Positions 20,207 to 28,749 of a stretch of DNA of 64,000 nt are shown here, in pieces. The stretch is taken from assembly GCF_003478445.1 (NCBI RefSeq), contig NZ_QUET01000003.1, positions 62,001 to 126,000 of the forward strand, in the 5' to 3' direction. A model generated the notes under the pieces. It did no database searches. It was not told the DNA's origin and worked only from the letters and a program-made list of their open reading frames with translations. The position numbers and the translations under genes are program-made. The stretch is from Roseburia sp. AM59-24XD. Lineage in GTDB: Bacteria; Bacillota; Clostridia; Lachnospirales; Lachnospiraceae. Within the stretch, counting starts at the first letter, position 1, and the number at the start of each line of letters is the position of its first letter.

Positions 20207-22661
20207 ACTCGATAAATACTTTAATAAAGGAAGGTCCAACGAGAACCATGTGCTGAAGGAAGTCAGTCTGGAAATGGAAGAAAAGGGGCTCGTATGTATC
20301 CTTGGTGAAAGTGGATCGGGCAAGACCACACTGTTAAATACGATCGGTGGTCTGGACACATTTCGCAGCGGAACCATTACGGTAGACGATGTCGTCCTTA
20401 AGAAATATGAGCAGAAAAAGGTCGAGCGTCTCCGAAATCAGAAGTTCGGTTATATTTTCCAGAACTACTATCTGCTGCAGGATTACACGGTGGCATATAA
20501 TGTCAAGCTGGCGTTAAACGTGTTTGATCTGACCGAGGAGCAGAAGGATGAACGTGTGGATTACGTGCTGGAAGCCCTTGGAATGGCGCGCTACAAAAAG
20601 AAACGCGTGTCGCAGCTTTCCGGTGGACAGCAGCAGCGCGTGTCGATCGCCAGAGCACTTGTGAAATCACCGGATATCATTCTTGCCGATGAGCCGACCG
20701 GTAACCTCGATGAGGAAAATACCCTCAACACCATGAGCATCCTCAAGAGCATTTCCAAGGAATGTCTTGTAATTTTAGTTTCTCATGAAAAAGCCATTGC
20801 AAAGTTTTTCGCCGATCGTATCATTGAGATCCGCGATGGTGAGATCGTAAAGGATTATGCCAATGATGCGAAGGGCGCATACCAGAAGATGGACGATGCC
20901 AACATTTATCTGAAAGATATGGAGCGGCAGGAGATCGACGATGAGTTTATCAATCTGTCCCTGTATCGCGAAATGCCGGATCCGGAGGAGATGCCGGAGC
21001 AGGAAAAGGGCAAGCTGCATATCAATCTGGCGTGGAAGGATGGAAAGCTTTATATCCAGACAGAGGACGATGTTGAGCTGATGCTGACCGGCGAGGAATC
21101 CGGCTGCGTGATGCTGGATGCGAACCGCCCGAAGCTGGATCAGAGCCAGGCAGAGGAGATAACCTATGATCTGCCGAAGATGAAGGCTGGGCGCAGTATG
21201 GGACTTCCGGCAAAGGAAATCTGGAAGCTTGCCTGCGAGAATATACGCATGCTCGGCAAAAAGCACAGGTTCATTGTAGGAATCCTTTTGGCGACCTCGG
21301 TGCTTCTGGTTATTGCACTGGCGGATTATATGATGCAGCACAATTTCGATCAGGAGGACGTTGTTACACAGGATTCCCATTATGTGACAGTTCAGCTAGA
21401 AGCGATCGAGGGAGATCAGGATATGCTGAATCAGCAGTTGAAGAAGTATTATCAGGAAACGCTCACCTCGAAGATACAATACAATGCATTACAGCAGGGA
21501 ACACTGAACATCGGATACAACGGTTTCCGTCAGCTCAAGCGTGTCAATGCAAAGATCAATGATTTTTCTGCGGTAGATTACAGTGTGTTAAAGGAGGAGG
21601 ATCTTGTATGCGGACGTCTTCCGAAGAATCGCAAGGAGATGGTCATTGACAAATGGCTGCTGTCAACATTCCAGAAGTCCGGAAATGTTGTCGCATCCCT
21701 TTATAACAATGAGGAATCCCTGCTTGGCCTGAAAGTTATGACGACAATCTCCAATCTTCAGATCGAGATCGTAGGAGTGTCCGATACGAAGGAGCCGACC
21801 GTTTACGTCAGCCCGTATGTGGCATTCTGCATGAACTACGGTGACAAAAAGATCATGACGGATGAGGAGCTTCGCGAGACTTATCCGGATGAGTACGGCG
21901 ATGTCAAGCTTACGGGCAATCAGATTCTTGTCGATGAGGATAAATATAAGGACTATGAGTTTCAGGCACGGTGGTCGAGCGGTGAGATGATCACGGATCA
22001 GGCGGAGGAGACGCTGAACTTAGACAAGTGTAAGATCGTCGGTAAATGTCCGCTCGACAGCGGCGCGGAGTATGTTCTTCCGAAGGAGCGCTGTGAGGAG
22101 ATCCGTATGCGGTATGTGCTTGATGCAAAGCAGTTCCAGGTATACACAGACGATGTGGAGGGAACGATCAAGTATTTCAAGAAGCACGGAGAGGATTACC
22201 GAAAATATTTTAAGGTCAAAGCGCAGAGTAATGCACAGCTGCAGATTGACAAGTATCTGGAAGAGCAGAAGGAAAGCGGTCTCAATGCAGGTTATATTGT
22301 GACAATTGCAGTTGCAGTATTGTCATTGATTATGATATATTTTACTATAAAGTCAAATGCAATGGCACGAAGCGAGGAACTGACGGTTTACCGGTTGATC
22401 GGAATTGCTCCGGGAAGCATTCTGAAGGCGTATATGCTGGAAATGATGATGATGACGGCATACACCTGTATCCCGGCGATCCTGATCACAAGCGGCGTGA
22501 TCAAGTTTATCAGTTCGATCCCGTCTCTGCAGATCTATCTGCTGTTCCCGTGGTGGATGGCAGCGCTGCTGATCGTGGCAATGTTTGTTGTCAATATGAT
22601 CGTCAGTGTACTTCCGGTCCGCAAGATTCTTCACACTCCACCGGCTCAGCTGGTACAGTAG
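20190..22661 (+). CDS. ABC exporter, ATPase fused to FtsX-type permease
   Basis: An 823-residue protein. The N-terminal ATPase (1-220) has Walker [10 protein letters not shown], a full LSGGQQQR signature and Walker [14 protein letters not shown] soluble linker domain of about 120 residues follows, then a helix near 365, an outside domain with a [13 protein letters not shown] helix, and three end helices closing in [16 protein letters not shown], the FtsX-type finish. The ATG at 20190 has GGAGG 8 bases upstream. With the two preceding genes it forms one transport unit; the permease here is the more divergent of the three. Confidence 0.88.
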   Translation: MVKIDKLDKYFNKGRSNENHVLKEVSLEMEEKGLVCILGESGSGKTTLLNTIGGLDTFRSGTITVDDVVLKKYEQKKVERLRNQKFGYIFQNYYLLQDYTVAYNVKLALNVFDLTEEQKDERVDYVLEALGMARYKKKRVSQLSGGQQQRVSIARALVKSPDIILADEPTGNLDEENTLNTMSILKSISKECLVILVSHEKAIAKFFADRIIEIRDGEIVKDYANDAKGAYQKMDDANIYLKDMERQEIDDEFINLSLYREMPDPEEMPEQEKGKLHINLAWKDGKLYIQTEDDVELMLTGEESGCVMLDANRPKLDQSQAEEITYDLPKMKAGRSMGLPAKEIWKLACENIRMLGKKHRFIVGILLATSVLLVIALADYMMQHNFDQEDVVTQDSHYVTVQLEAIEGDQDMLNQQLKKYYQETLTSKIQYNALQQGTLNIGYNGFRQLKRVNAKINDFSAVDYSVLKEEDLVCGRLPKNRKEMVIDKWLLSTFQKSGNVVASLYNNEESLLGLKVMTTISNLQIEIVGVSDTKEPTVYVSPYVAFCMNYGDKKIMTDEELRETYPDEYGDVKLTGNQILVDEDKYKDYEFQARWSSGEMITDQAEETLNLDKCKIVGKCPLDSGAEYVLPKERCEEIRMRYVLDAKQFQVYTDDVEGTIKYFKKHGEDYRKYFKVKAQSNAQLQIDKYLEEQKESGLNAGYIVTIAVAVLSLIMIYFTIKSNAMARSEELTVYRLIGIAPGSILKAYMLEMMMMTAYTCIPAILITSGVIKFISSIPSLQIYLLFPWWMAALLIVAMFVVNMIVSVLPVRKILHTPPAQLVQ

Positions 22662-22770
22662 AGGTAAGGGAGAGCATTGCATTTCAGATCATACAGACAG
22701 TGTGTGAATCGGCTTGATAGATACAGAACAGACACAGGCGGTGCATACTGTTTAGAAGAGGAGAATGACA

Positions 22771-23711
22771 ATGCAGGTGTACTTTGCACCCTTAGAGAGC
22801 ATTACCGGATATGTGTTCCGGAATGTGTATGAAACATATTACGGAGGGATTGACCGTTATTTTACGCCATTCATCACAGCGACGGACAGCAGACGGCTGC
22901 GCAACAAGGAGATGAGAGACATCCTGCCGGACAATAATTCGGTGGGATGTCTGATTCCTCAGATCATGAGCAACCGTGCGGAAGAGTTTCTGCGGGTTGC
23001 AGATCAGATGGCAGAGCTTGGCTATGACACGGTCAACTTAAATCTTGGCTGCCCGGCAAGAACCGTGGTGTCCAAGGGGAAAGGCTCCGGTTTTCTGGCA
23101 AGGACGGTGGCGCTGGACCGTTTTCTGCGGGAAATCTATGAGAAGTGTCCGCTTAAGATATCGATCAAGACAAGGCTTGGCGTTGATGATCCCGAGGAGT
23201 TTTTGGAGATCATCGATATTTATAATCAGTATCCGGTGGAGGAGCTGATCATTCATCCGCGAGTGCAGAAGGATTATTATAAGAATACGCCGAATCTTGA
23301 TATGTTTGCAGAGGCAGTGAAGCGCTGTCGTATGCCGTTGTGCTATAATGGTGATATCTGTTCGGTGGAGGATTACGAGCGGATCCACACCCGTTTTCCG
23401 GAGGTCTCCCGCATTATGATCGGCAGGGGACTTTTGACGCATCCGGGGCTGGCACTTGCGATTAAGGGAGAGCCGGTGACGGGGGATATTACCCGGATCG
23501 GGAAGTATGCCGATGCCGTATGCCGGGCGTACTGTGAGGCATATGACCGGGGCAGCCGGTGCTTTTCAAGATGAAGGAGCTGTGGGGCTTTCTTGCGGAC
23601 AGTATGCCGGATGGCAGAAAGCTTCGTAAAAGGATCCACAAAACACAGCGGTTAGATGGATATCAGCGGTTGATGCAGGAGGTTTTTCCGGAGGTATTCC
23701 GGGAGAGGTAA
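22771..23711 (+). CDS. tRNA-dihydrouridine synthase (frameshifted)
   Basis: A flavoenzyme that reduces uridine in tRNA D-loops. It opens with the family signature APLESITGYVFRN; NLNLGCPARTVVSKGKGSGFL near residue 90 contains the catalytic Cys; MIGRGLLTHPGL binds the FMN phosphate. The frame ends early (near 23574, after RGSRCFSR). Adding one G in the run at 23549-23552 gives RGQPVLFKMKELWGFL and a 313-residue protein ending at 23711, normal for the family. The ATG at 22771 is preferred because GAGGAG ends 8 bases upstream. Confidence 0.88.
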
Positions 23712-23836
23712 GCGGGATGCGTATGTATATAATACGCATCAATACAAACGAAGTTTGTAAAATGAAAGTCGTCTGCAGTTGTCAGGGCAGTAAACGGCGG
23801 GATGACTACGACCAAGAGAAAGGTATGGGAAGGGAT

Positions 23837-24886
23837 ATGAAGAAAATAAAGCGATGGATGTGGGGATTACTTGCAGTTATATTGGTGGCAGCTGGAGTGG
23901 CAGGCTATAAGAGCATTGGCATGAACCGGACCCGCAGCGCGGTGCAGTCGGCAAGGAAGGCATCACTGACTACAACGGCAAGGGCGGCTGATGCAACACC
24001 GGTTGAGCAGCATGGGGCACTCCATGTATCGGGAACCGATCTGATGGACAGCCGGAATGTGAAGTTTCGTCTGAAGGGCGTCAGCACACACGGTATTGCG
24101 TGGTTCCCACAGTATGTGAACAAGGAGGCATTCCGAACGCTTCGGGATAAGTTTGGCATCAATACGATCCGTCTTGCCATGTACACCAACAAGTCAGAGG
24201 GCTATGGTACAGAGGCTGTCAAGAAAGTGCAGGAGGGTGTGCGGTATGCCACAGAGCTTGGTATGTATGTGATCATTGACTGGCATGTGCTCAGCGAGGG
24301 CAACCCGAACAAGCATAAGGCGGAGGCTAAGAAGTTCTTTGCAAAGATGGCGAAGCAGTACGCCGGTCAGGACAATGTGATCTACGAGATCTGCAACGAG
24401 CCGAACGGCGCCGTCACCTGGAAGAAGCATATCAAGCCATACGCTAAGACCATTATCGGTACGATCCGAAAGTACAGCAAGAACGCCGTGATCGTTGTCG
24501 GAACACCGACCTGGTCGCAGGATGTGGACGTTGTGGCACAGAGTCCGCTCAGGAGTAAGAATGTGATGTATGCGCTTCATTTCTATGCAGCAACGCATAA
24601 GGAATGGATTCAGGATAAGCTTAAGAAAGCGCACAAAAAGGGACTCCCTGTAATGGTAACGGAGTTCAGCATCTGCGATGCATCCGGTAACGGCGCATTG
24701 GATAAGGCGTCTGCGCGCAAGTGGATGAAGCTTCTGGATAAGTACAATATCAGTTATACCGCATGGAGTCTGTGCAATAAGAATGAGTCATCTGCTCTGA
24801 TCGAAAGCTCCTGCAATAAGACAAGCGGCTGGACGAGAAGCGATCTCTCGCCGGCAGGCAAGTGGTATTTTGATCAGACGAAATAA
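23837..24886 (+). CDS. Glycoside hydrolase family 5 (cellulase-like), membrane-anchored or secreted
   Basis: A 349-residue protein. A basic start and one hydrophobic helix (8-24) form an uncleaved anchor or signal. From about residue 55 the GH5 barrel begins: the LKGVSTHGIAW strand, NTIRLAMY, VIIDWHVL, then EICNEPNG with the acid/base Glu near 190, HFYAATH, and VTEFS with the nucleophile Glu near 275. This resembles endoglucanase-type GH5 members, so beta-1,4-glucan or mannan is the likely substrate, though specificity cannot be read. GGAAGGGA precedes the ATG. It ends at a strong terminator. Confidence 0.88.
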   Translation: MKKIKRWMWGLLAVILVAAGVAGYKSIGMNRTRSAVQSARKASLTTTARAADATPVEQHGALHVSGTDLMDSRNVKFRLKGVSTHGIAWFPQYVNKEAFRTLRDKFGINTIRLAMYTNKSEGYGTEAVKKVQEGVRYATELGMYVIIDWHVLSEGNPNKHKAEAKKFFAKMAKQYAGQDNVIYEICNEPNGAVTWKKHIKPYAKTIIGTIRKYSKNAVIVVGTPTWSQDVDVVAQSPLRSKNVMYALHFYAATHKEWIQDKLKKAHKKGLPVMVTEFSICDASGNGALDKASARKWMKLLDKYNISYTAWSLCNKNESSALIESSCNKTSGWTRSDLSPAGKWYFDQTK

Positions 24887-24897
24887 AGACAAAAAAT

Positions 24898-24930
24898 GGA
24901 GGTCACCCGGGGGAAGTGGGTGACCTCTTT
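24898..24930 (+). terminator. Terminator after GH5 gene
   Basis: Perfect arms GAGGTCACCC (24899-24908) and GGGTGACCTC (24918-24927), then TTT. An A run on the left makes it possibly bidirectional. Confidence 0.85.
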
Positions 24931-25083
24931 ATAAAGGGGAAACAAATAAAAGATAATATGTAAAGTTAACTCTTCTATTACAAATTATAACAAATTACCG
25001 AAAAATGCAATACCTTTTTTGGAAATATTTTGTGAAATTAAATGGTAAATTTTAATAATTTGTGACTTAATTGTAAAAATGAG

Positions 25084-25113
25084 TTGTGCAAATCTGATAG
25101 GGTATTATATAAT
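25084..25113 (+). promoter_or_regulatory. Promoter for the DUF975 gene
   Basis: TTGTGC (25084-25089), an 18-base spacer and TATAAT (25108-25113) in an AT-rich leader. The rest of the 330-base gap between 24887 and 25216 shows only the terminator and a weak dyad near 25145-25170. Confidence 0.65.
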
Positions 25114-25216
25114 ATAAGAAACAGATGCTGAAAAACAGACATTTCAGTGGTTTCGACTGCATTGAAAATGTGAACAAAACAAATGCGCAAAGGAGCGCGG
25201 AAAGAGGTAACACAGG

Positions 25217-26260
25217 ATGAGTTGGACGAGAGCGGAATTAAAGATCAGAGCGAAAGCGGCAGTGAAGATGTACTATTGGAAAATGGTACTGGTAGCATTT
25301 ATTTTATCAATGATAGGCGGAGGGGCTTCCAGTGTCGGCAGCAGGTCTGCAAGCGATAACTCTGCAGGAAGCGGTGCAAGCTCCATGTTTGAAGGGATCA
25401 ATATGCAGGTGGCAATGATCGCTGTGATCATTGTGCTTGTCGTTGTTGTGATCGCATTAGCTCTTAGTGTCTTTGTATTTAATGTTCTGGAGGTAGGCTG
25501 CAGGGGCTTTTTCAGCCGTAGTATGACAGAGGATCCGGAGCTTGGGCTGATCGCAGACGGATTTACGCAGAATTACTGGAACTGTGTGAAAACACAATTT
25601 CTGAAATCTCTGTTTATTGGATTATGGAGTCTTCTCTTTGTAATCCCGGGTGTGATCAAGGCATATGAGTACCGCATGGTGCCGTACCTTCTGGCGGAGT
25701 ATCCGGAAATGAGCAGCGGAGAAATATTTGCAAGAAGCAAGGAAATGATGCAAGGCAATAAGTGGGATACCTTTGTGCTGGATATCTCCTTTGTCGGCTG
25801 GGTTCTGTTAAGCGGAATCACACTTGGTATTCTCTATATTTTCTGGGTGGGACCATATATCGCAGCTACGGATGCGGCGCTTTATCACAGAATCAGCGGC
25901 AAGGATACCTACGGCAACGGAGGTTATGGCAATTACGCCGGTTATGATCAGAACGGTTATACACAGAACGGTCAGGCACAGAACGGTTATGGGCAGAACG
26001 GCCAGGCACAGAATGATTATAACCGGAATAGTTATGGGCAGAACGGTCAGGCACAGAATGATTATAACCGGAATAGTTATGGGCAGAACGGTCAGACACA
26101 GAATGATTATAACGAGAATGGTTATGAACAGAATAGTTATACCCGGAATAACCAGACGCAGGGAGGTTACGATCAGAACGGTTATGACCAGAATGGTCAG
26201 AATCCGACGAACGGCACATCAAACAGCGGTTATGACCAGAAGTATTTCTCGGATAATTAA
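25217..26260 (+). CDS. DUF975 membrane protein with Asn/Gln-rich repeat tail
   Basis: A 347-residue protein. Residues 1-230 are a DUF975-type membrane domain with several helices, the motif YWKMVLVAF at the start and SLLFVIPGVIKAYEYRMVPYLLAEYPE in the middle. The family is common in Clostridia and of unknown role. From about 235 the chain becomes a low-complexity tail of Asn, Gln, Tyr and Gly, built partly of three perfect-length 15-residue repeats (45 bp, 25991-26125). The tail follows the last helix and is likely disordered and cytoplasmic; it resembles prion-like segments in composition. Confidence 0.85.
   Translation: MSWTRAELKIRAKAAVKMYYWKMVLVAFILSMIGGGASSVGSRSASDNSAGSGASSMFEGINMQVAMIAVIIVLVVVVIALALSVFVFNVLEVGCRGFFSRSMTEDPELGLIADGFTQNYWNCVKTQFLKSLFIGLWSLLFVIPGVIKAYEYRMVPYLLAEYPEMSSGEIFARSKEMMQGNKWDTFVLDISFVGWVLLSGITLGILYIFWVGPYIAATDAALYHRISGKDTYGNGGYGNYAGYDQNGYTQNGQAQNGYGQNGQAQNDYNRNSYGQNGQAQNDYNRNSYGQNGQTQNDYNENGYEQNSYTRNNQTQGGYDQNGYDQNGQNPTNGTSNSGYDQKYFSDN
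25991..26125 (+). repeat. Three 45-bp tandem repeats in the DUF975 tail
   Basis: Units at 25991, 26036 and 26081, each beginning GGGCAGAACGG and coding for a GQNGQxQNDYN-type 15-mer. Copies one and two differ by one base; copy three drifts at its end. Shorter, degenerate YDQNG-like units flank the array. Confidence 0.95.
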
Positions 26261-26370
26261 TTTGGGTGCGGCAGCTTTGAGCTGACCGATCAAACGAAGT
26301 ATTTGGCATGGGGGTTTACGAAACGCTGTCCGGCAGAGAAGCTGTCGGTGACAGATGAAGGGGGGAGGCT

Positions 26371-27621
26371 ATGAGCGGAGAACGAAAAAGTATTCGGAGA
26401 AGCCTGCTTTTGATGGTGACATTACCGACCGTGATCCTGACTGTATTTGTGTTGAGCATCGGAGTGCTGTTGTTTTATCATTTTTACAGTCAGAGCATCC
26501 GGGACGAGCTTGCTTCCACGACCACGATGATGGTCGATTGCCTGGATCTTACCGTGCGGGGGGATTATCAGTACGAGAATGGGATTTTGCTGAAGGGCAA
26601 TATGAACATCACTGACTCCACGATGCTGTATAAGGTCAAGGAAAAGTCGGGCATTGATACCACTATATTCTGGGGAGGTACCCGTATCCTTACCACGATT
26701 GAGGATCAATACGGTGTTTCTGCGGCAGGCACCAGCGCGGAGAAGAAAGTGACGGATGTGGTTCTCGGAGAAGGAAAGGATTATTATGCTGATCATGTCG
26801 ATGTTGATGGGACGGAATACATCGGTTATTACAAGGCACTGGAGAATGATGGAAACAAACCGGTTGGAATGGTATTTGCCGGCAAGAAGCTGACACTTGT
26901 GTATCAGAAGATCCTGAGAACGCTGCTGGGATTTGTCCTGTTTTCTTTGGTCGCAGTGCTGGTGGCGATGCTTTGCACCAGACAATATTCCTCCGGGGTG
27001 ATCCGGGATATCAACACGATCAATCATTTTCTGCAGACGATATCGGAGGGTACGCTCGGGGAGACGCTTGACGAGAGGATCCGCAACCGCAAGGATGAGC
27101 TTGGAGATATCGGAATATACGCCGATAAAATGCGGACGAATCTGCAGAAGCTGGTGGAAATGGATGCGCTGACAGCGTTATACAACCGCCGGAGCGGCAA
27201 TCAAATGCTTGAGGTGCTGGTGGGACAGCGTGCAGAATACACAGCAGTGATGTGTGACATCGACTTTTTCAAGAAAGTCAACGATACTTACGGTCACGCA
27301 GCAGGAGACAGGGTGCTGACAGCGATCTCTGCGCAGATCCGGGAAAATGTCGGTGAGGATGGCTTTGCAAGCCGCTGGGGCGGCGAGGAATTTCTTGTAA
27401 TTTATTGTATGAATCTGGAGGAGACAAGAAAACGAATCGACAAATTGCAGCAGACAATCAGGGATCTGCAGGTACGCTATGGAGATCAGACCATCCGGGT
27501 GACAATGACATTTGGCATGGGACAGAGTGATCCGGGAGAGTCCTATGAAAAGGTGATCAAGAGGGCAGACGAAAAGCTGTATGTTGGTAAAAACGGAGGA
27601 CGCGATCAGATTGTGATGTAA
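26371..27621 (+). CDS. Diguanylate cyclase with extracellular Cache-type sensor
   Basis: A 416-residue protein making c-di-GMP. Helix 1 (about 12-35) and helix 2 (about 185-208) bracket an outside domain that reads as a single Cache sensor (KEKSGIDTTIFWGGTRILTTI). A HAMP-like linker follows, then a GGDEF domain from 260 with DALTALYNRR, the metal site DIDFFKKVND and an active RWGGEEF signature. No EAL domain and no clear RxxD inhibitory site. GGGGGGAGG precedes the ATG. Only 21 bases separate it from a solute-binding lipoprotein, which may feed it a ligand (inference). Confidence 0.9.
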   Translation: MSGERKSIRRSLLLMVTLPTVILTVFVLSIGVLLFYHFYSQSIRDELASTTTMMVDCLDLTVRGDYQYENGILLKGNMNITDSTMLYKVKEKSGIDTTIFWGGTRILTTIEDQYGVSAAGTSAEKKVTDVVLGEGKDYYADHVDVDGTEYIGYYKALENDGNKPVGMVFAGKKLTLVYQKILRTLLGFVLFSLVAVLVAMLCTRQYSSGVIRDINTINHFLQTISEGTLGETLDERIRNRKDELGDIGIYADKMRTNLQKLVEMDALTALYNRRSGNQMLEVLVGQRAEYTAVMCDIDFFKKVNDTYGHAAGDRVLTAISAQIRENVGEDGFASRWGGEEFLVIYCMNLEETRKRIDKLQQTIRDLQVRYGDQTIRVTMTFGMGQSDPGESYEKVIKRADEKLYVGKNGGRDQIVM

Positions 27622-27642
27622 GGCAGGATGGGAAAGGCAGGG

Positions 27643-28416
27643 ATGAAAATGAAGCGATCATGGATATTGCTGCTTGCGGTTTGTATGCTGTTTACGGGCT
27701 GCGGCAGAAAGGCGGATAAGATCTGCTCGCTGGACGATCTGGAAGGAAAGACGATCGGTGTTCAGATGAAAACAACCGGAGATATTTATGCCAGTGATAT
27801 CAAGAATGCCAAAACGAAGCAGTTTAACAAGGGCATTGATGCGGTCAAGGCTCTGCGCAAGGGTGTAGTTGATGCTGTGATGATCGATGATGCTCCGGCG
27901 AAGGTGTTTGCGGCGCAGTATAGTGATGTGAAGATCCTTGAGGAACCGTATGCGAAGGAAGAGTACGGCATCACTGTCAATAAAGAAGAGACCGGTCTGC
28001 GTGACAAGATCAATGAGGCGCTGGAAAAGCTCGAGCAGAACGGAACACTTGCATCGATCCGGCAAGCATGGCTGCAGGAGGGTGAGCAGAAGACGGCGTA
28101 TCAATGGCAAAAGAAAAAGCATTCCGGTGGCAAGCTGGTCATGGTGACAAATGCGGAGTTTCCTCCTTATGAAAGCAAAGATAACAAAGGAAATGTTGTC
28201 GGCATTGATGTGGATATTATGAAAGCTATCTGCGATATGCTTGATATGGATCTTGAGATAAATGATACAGCTTTCGATTCCATTCTGGCAAACGTAGAGC
28301 GTAAGATGGCAGATGTCGGCGTGGCAGGGATGACGATCACGGAGGAGCGCCGGAAACAGGTTGATTTTACGGATCCGTACACCACAGCGAAACAGGTTGT
28401 CATTGTACGTAAATAG
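27643..28416 (+). CDS. Solute-binding lipoprotein, family 3, with circularly permuted lobes
   Basis: A 257-residue lipoprotein: signal peptide with lipobox LFTGC (Cys20). Residues 28-146 (SLDDLEGKTIGVQ, TTGDIYA, VVDAVMIDDAPA, then the final helix LEKLEQNGTLASIRQAW) match the second part of an ordinary family 3 amino-acid-binding protein. After a short basic linker, residues 164-257 (KLVMVTNAEFPPYE, GIDVDIMKAI, FDSILA, GMTITEERR, VDFTDPY) match the first part. The order is the reverse of normal, so the fold is probably complete but permuted. No permease or ATPase gene is near. The ATG at 27643 is favoured by GGAAAGG; 27628 is possible. Confidence 0.82.
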   Translation: MKMKRSWILLLAVCMLFTGCGRKADKICSLDDLEGKTIGVQMKTTGDIYASDIKNAKTKQFNKGIDAVKALRKGVVDAVMIDDAPAKVFAAQYSDVKILEEPYAKEEYGITVNKEETGLRDKINEALEKLEQNGTLASIRQAWLQEGEQKTAYQWQKKKHSGGKLVMVTNAEFPPYESKDNKGNVVGIDVDIMKAICDMLDMDLEINDTAFDSILANVERKMADVGVAGMTITEERRKQVDFTDPYTTAKQVVIVRK

Positions 28417-28513
28417 TGCAGAGCTGCCGGAAGTTACCGAAATATTTCGGAAGTGACCACACAAGTAGAACACAATATACTGGAAATATATAACAATATA
28501 TCTACATGGGTAG

Positions 28514-28546
28514 AAAGTCCTGCTTCGATTGGAAGTAGGACTTTTC
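28514..28546 (+). terminator. Terminator after the SBP gene
   Basis: Arms AAAGTCCTGCTTC and GAAGTAGGACTTTT with a 5-base loop, ending in TTTT. It closes the diguanylate cyclase/binding-protein transcript. Confidence 0.8.
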
Positions 28547-28612
28547 GCATGTTATTCGTGAAATATGCACAGAAAACGGTAATATTTTCTTAAAAAATTC
28601 ACAAAATGCAGG

Positions 28613-28664
28613 TTGACAAATTAGAGCGATGTTACTATAATTGTTAATAACGTGTAACAATTAT
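28613..28664 (+). promoter_or_regulatory. NlpC/P60 promoter with inverted repeat over the start site
   Basis: Consensus TTGACA (28613-28618), 17 bases, consensus TATAAT (28636-28641). A perfect 10-base inverted repeat, ATAATTGTTA (28637-28646) and TAACAATTAT (28655-28664), overlaps the -10 and the expected start point. This is where a repressor would bind, or it could form a 5' hairpin in the mRNA. Confidence 0.75.
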
Positions 28665-28749
28665 GTAATATTTTGATGGACATAGAACTTTATACAGAAT
28701 AAGGAAGACATAGAATTAAGAAGTACGATTTACAGAAAGGATTTTGGAT

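Noticed and set aside
25824..26309. Long frames on both strands across the DUF975 tail
   Set aside because: They arise from the tandem repeat in other frames; no ribosome sites and no family features.
27643..28416. Permuted binding protein explained as a simple frameshift or truncation
   Set aside because: The whole order lies in one open frame behind a proper lipobox, and no second-lobe sequence follows the stop in any frame.
28417..28612. c-di-GMP or c-di-AMP riboswitch upstream of the NlpC/P60 gene
   Set aside because: Expected because of the neighbouring cyclase, but no conserved riboswitch core was recognised and the promoter lies downstream of most of this gap.
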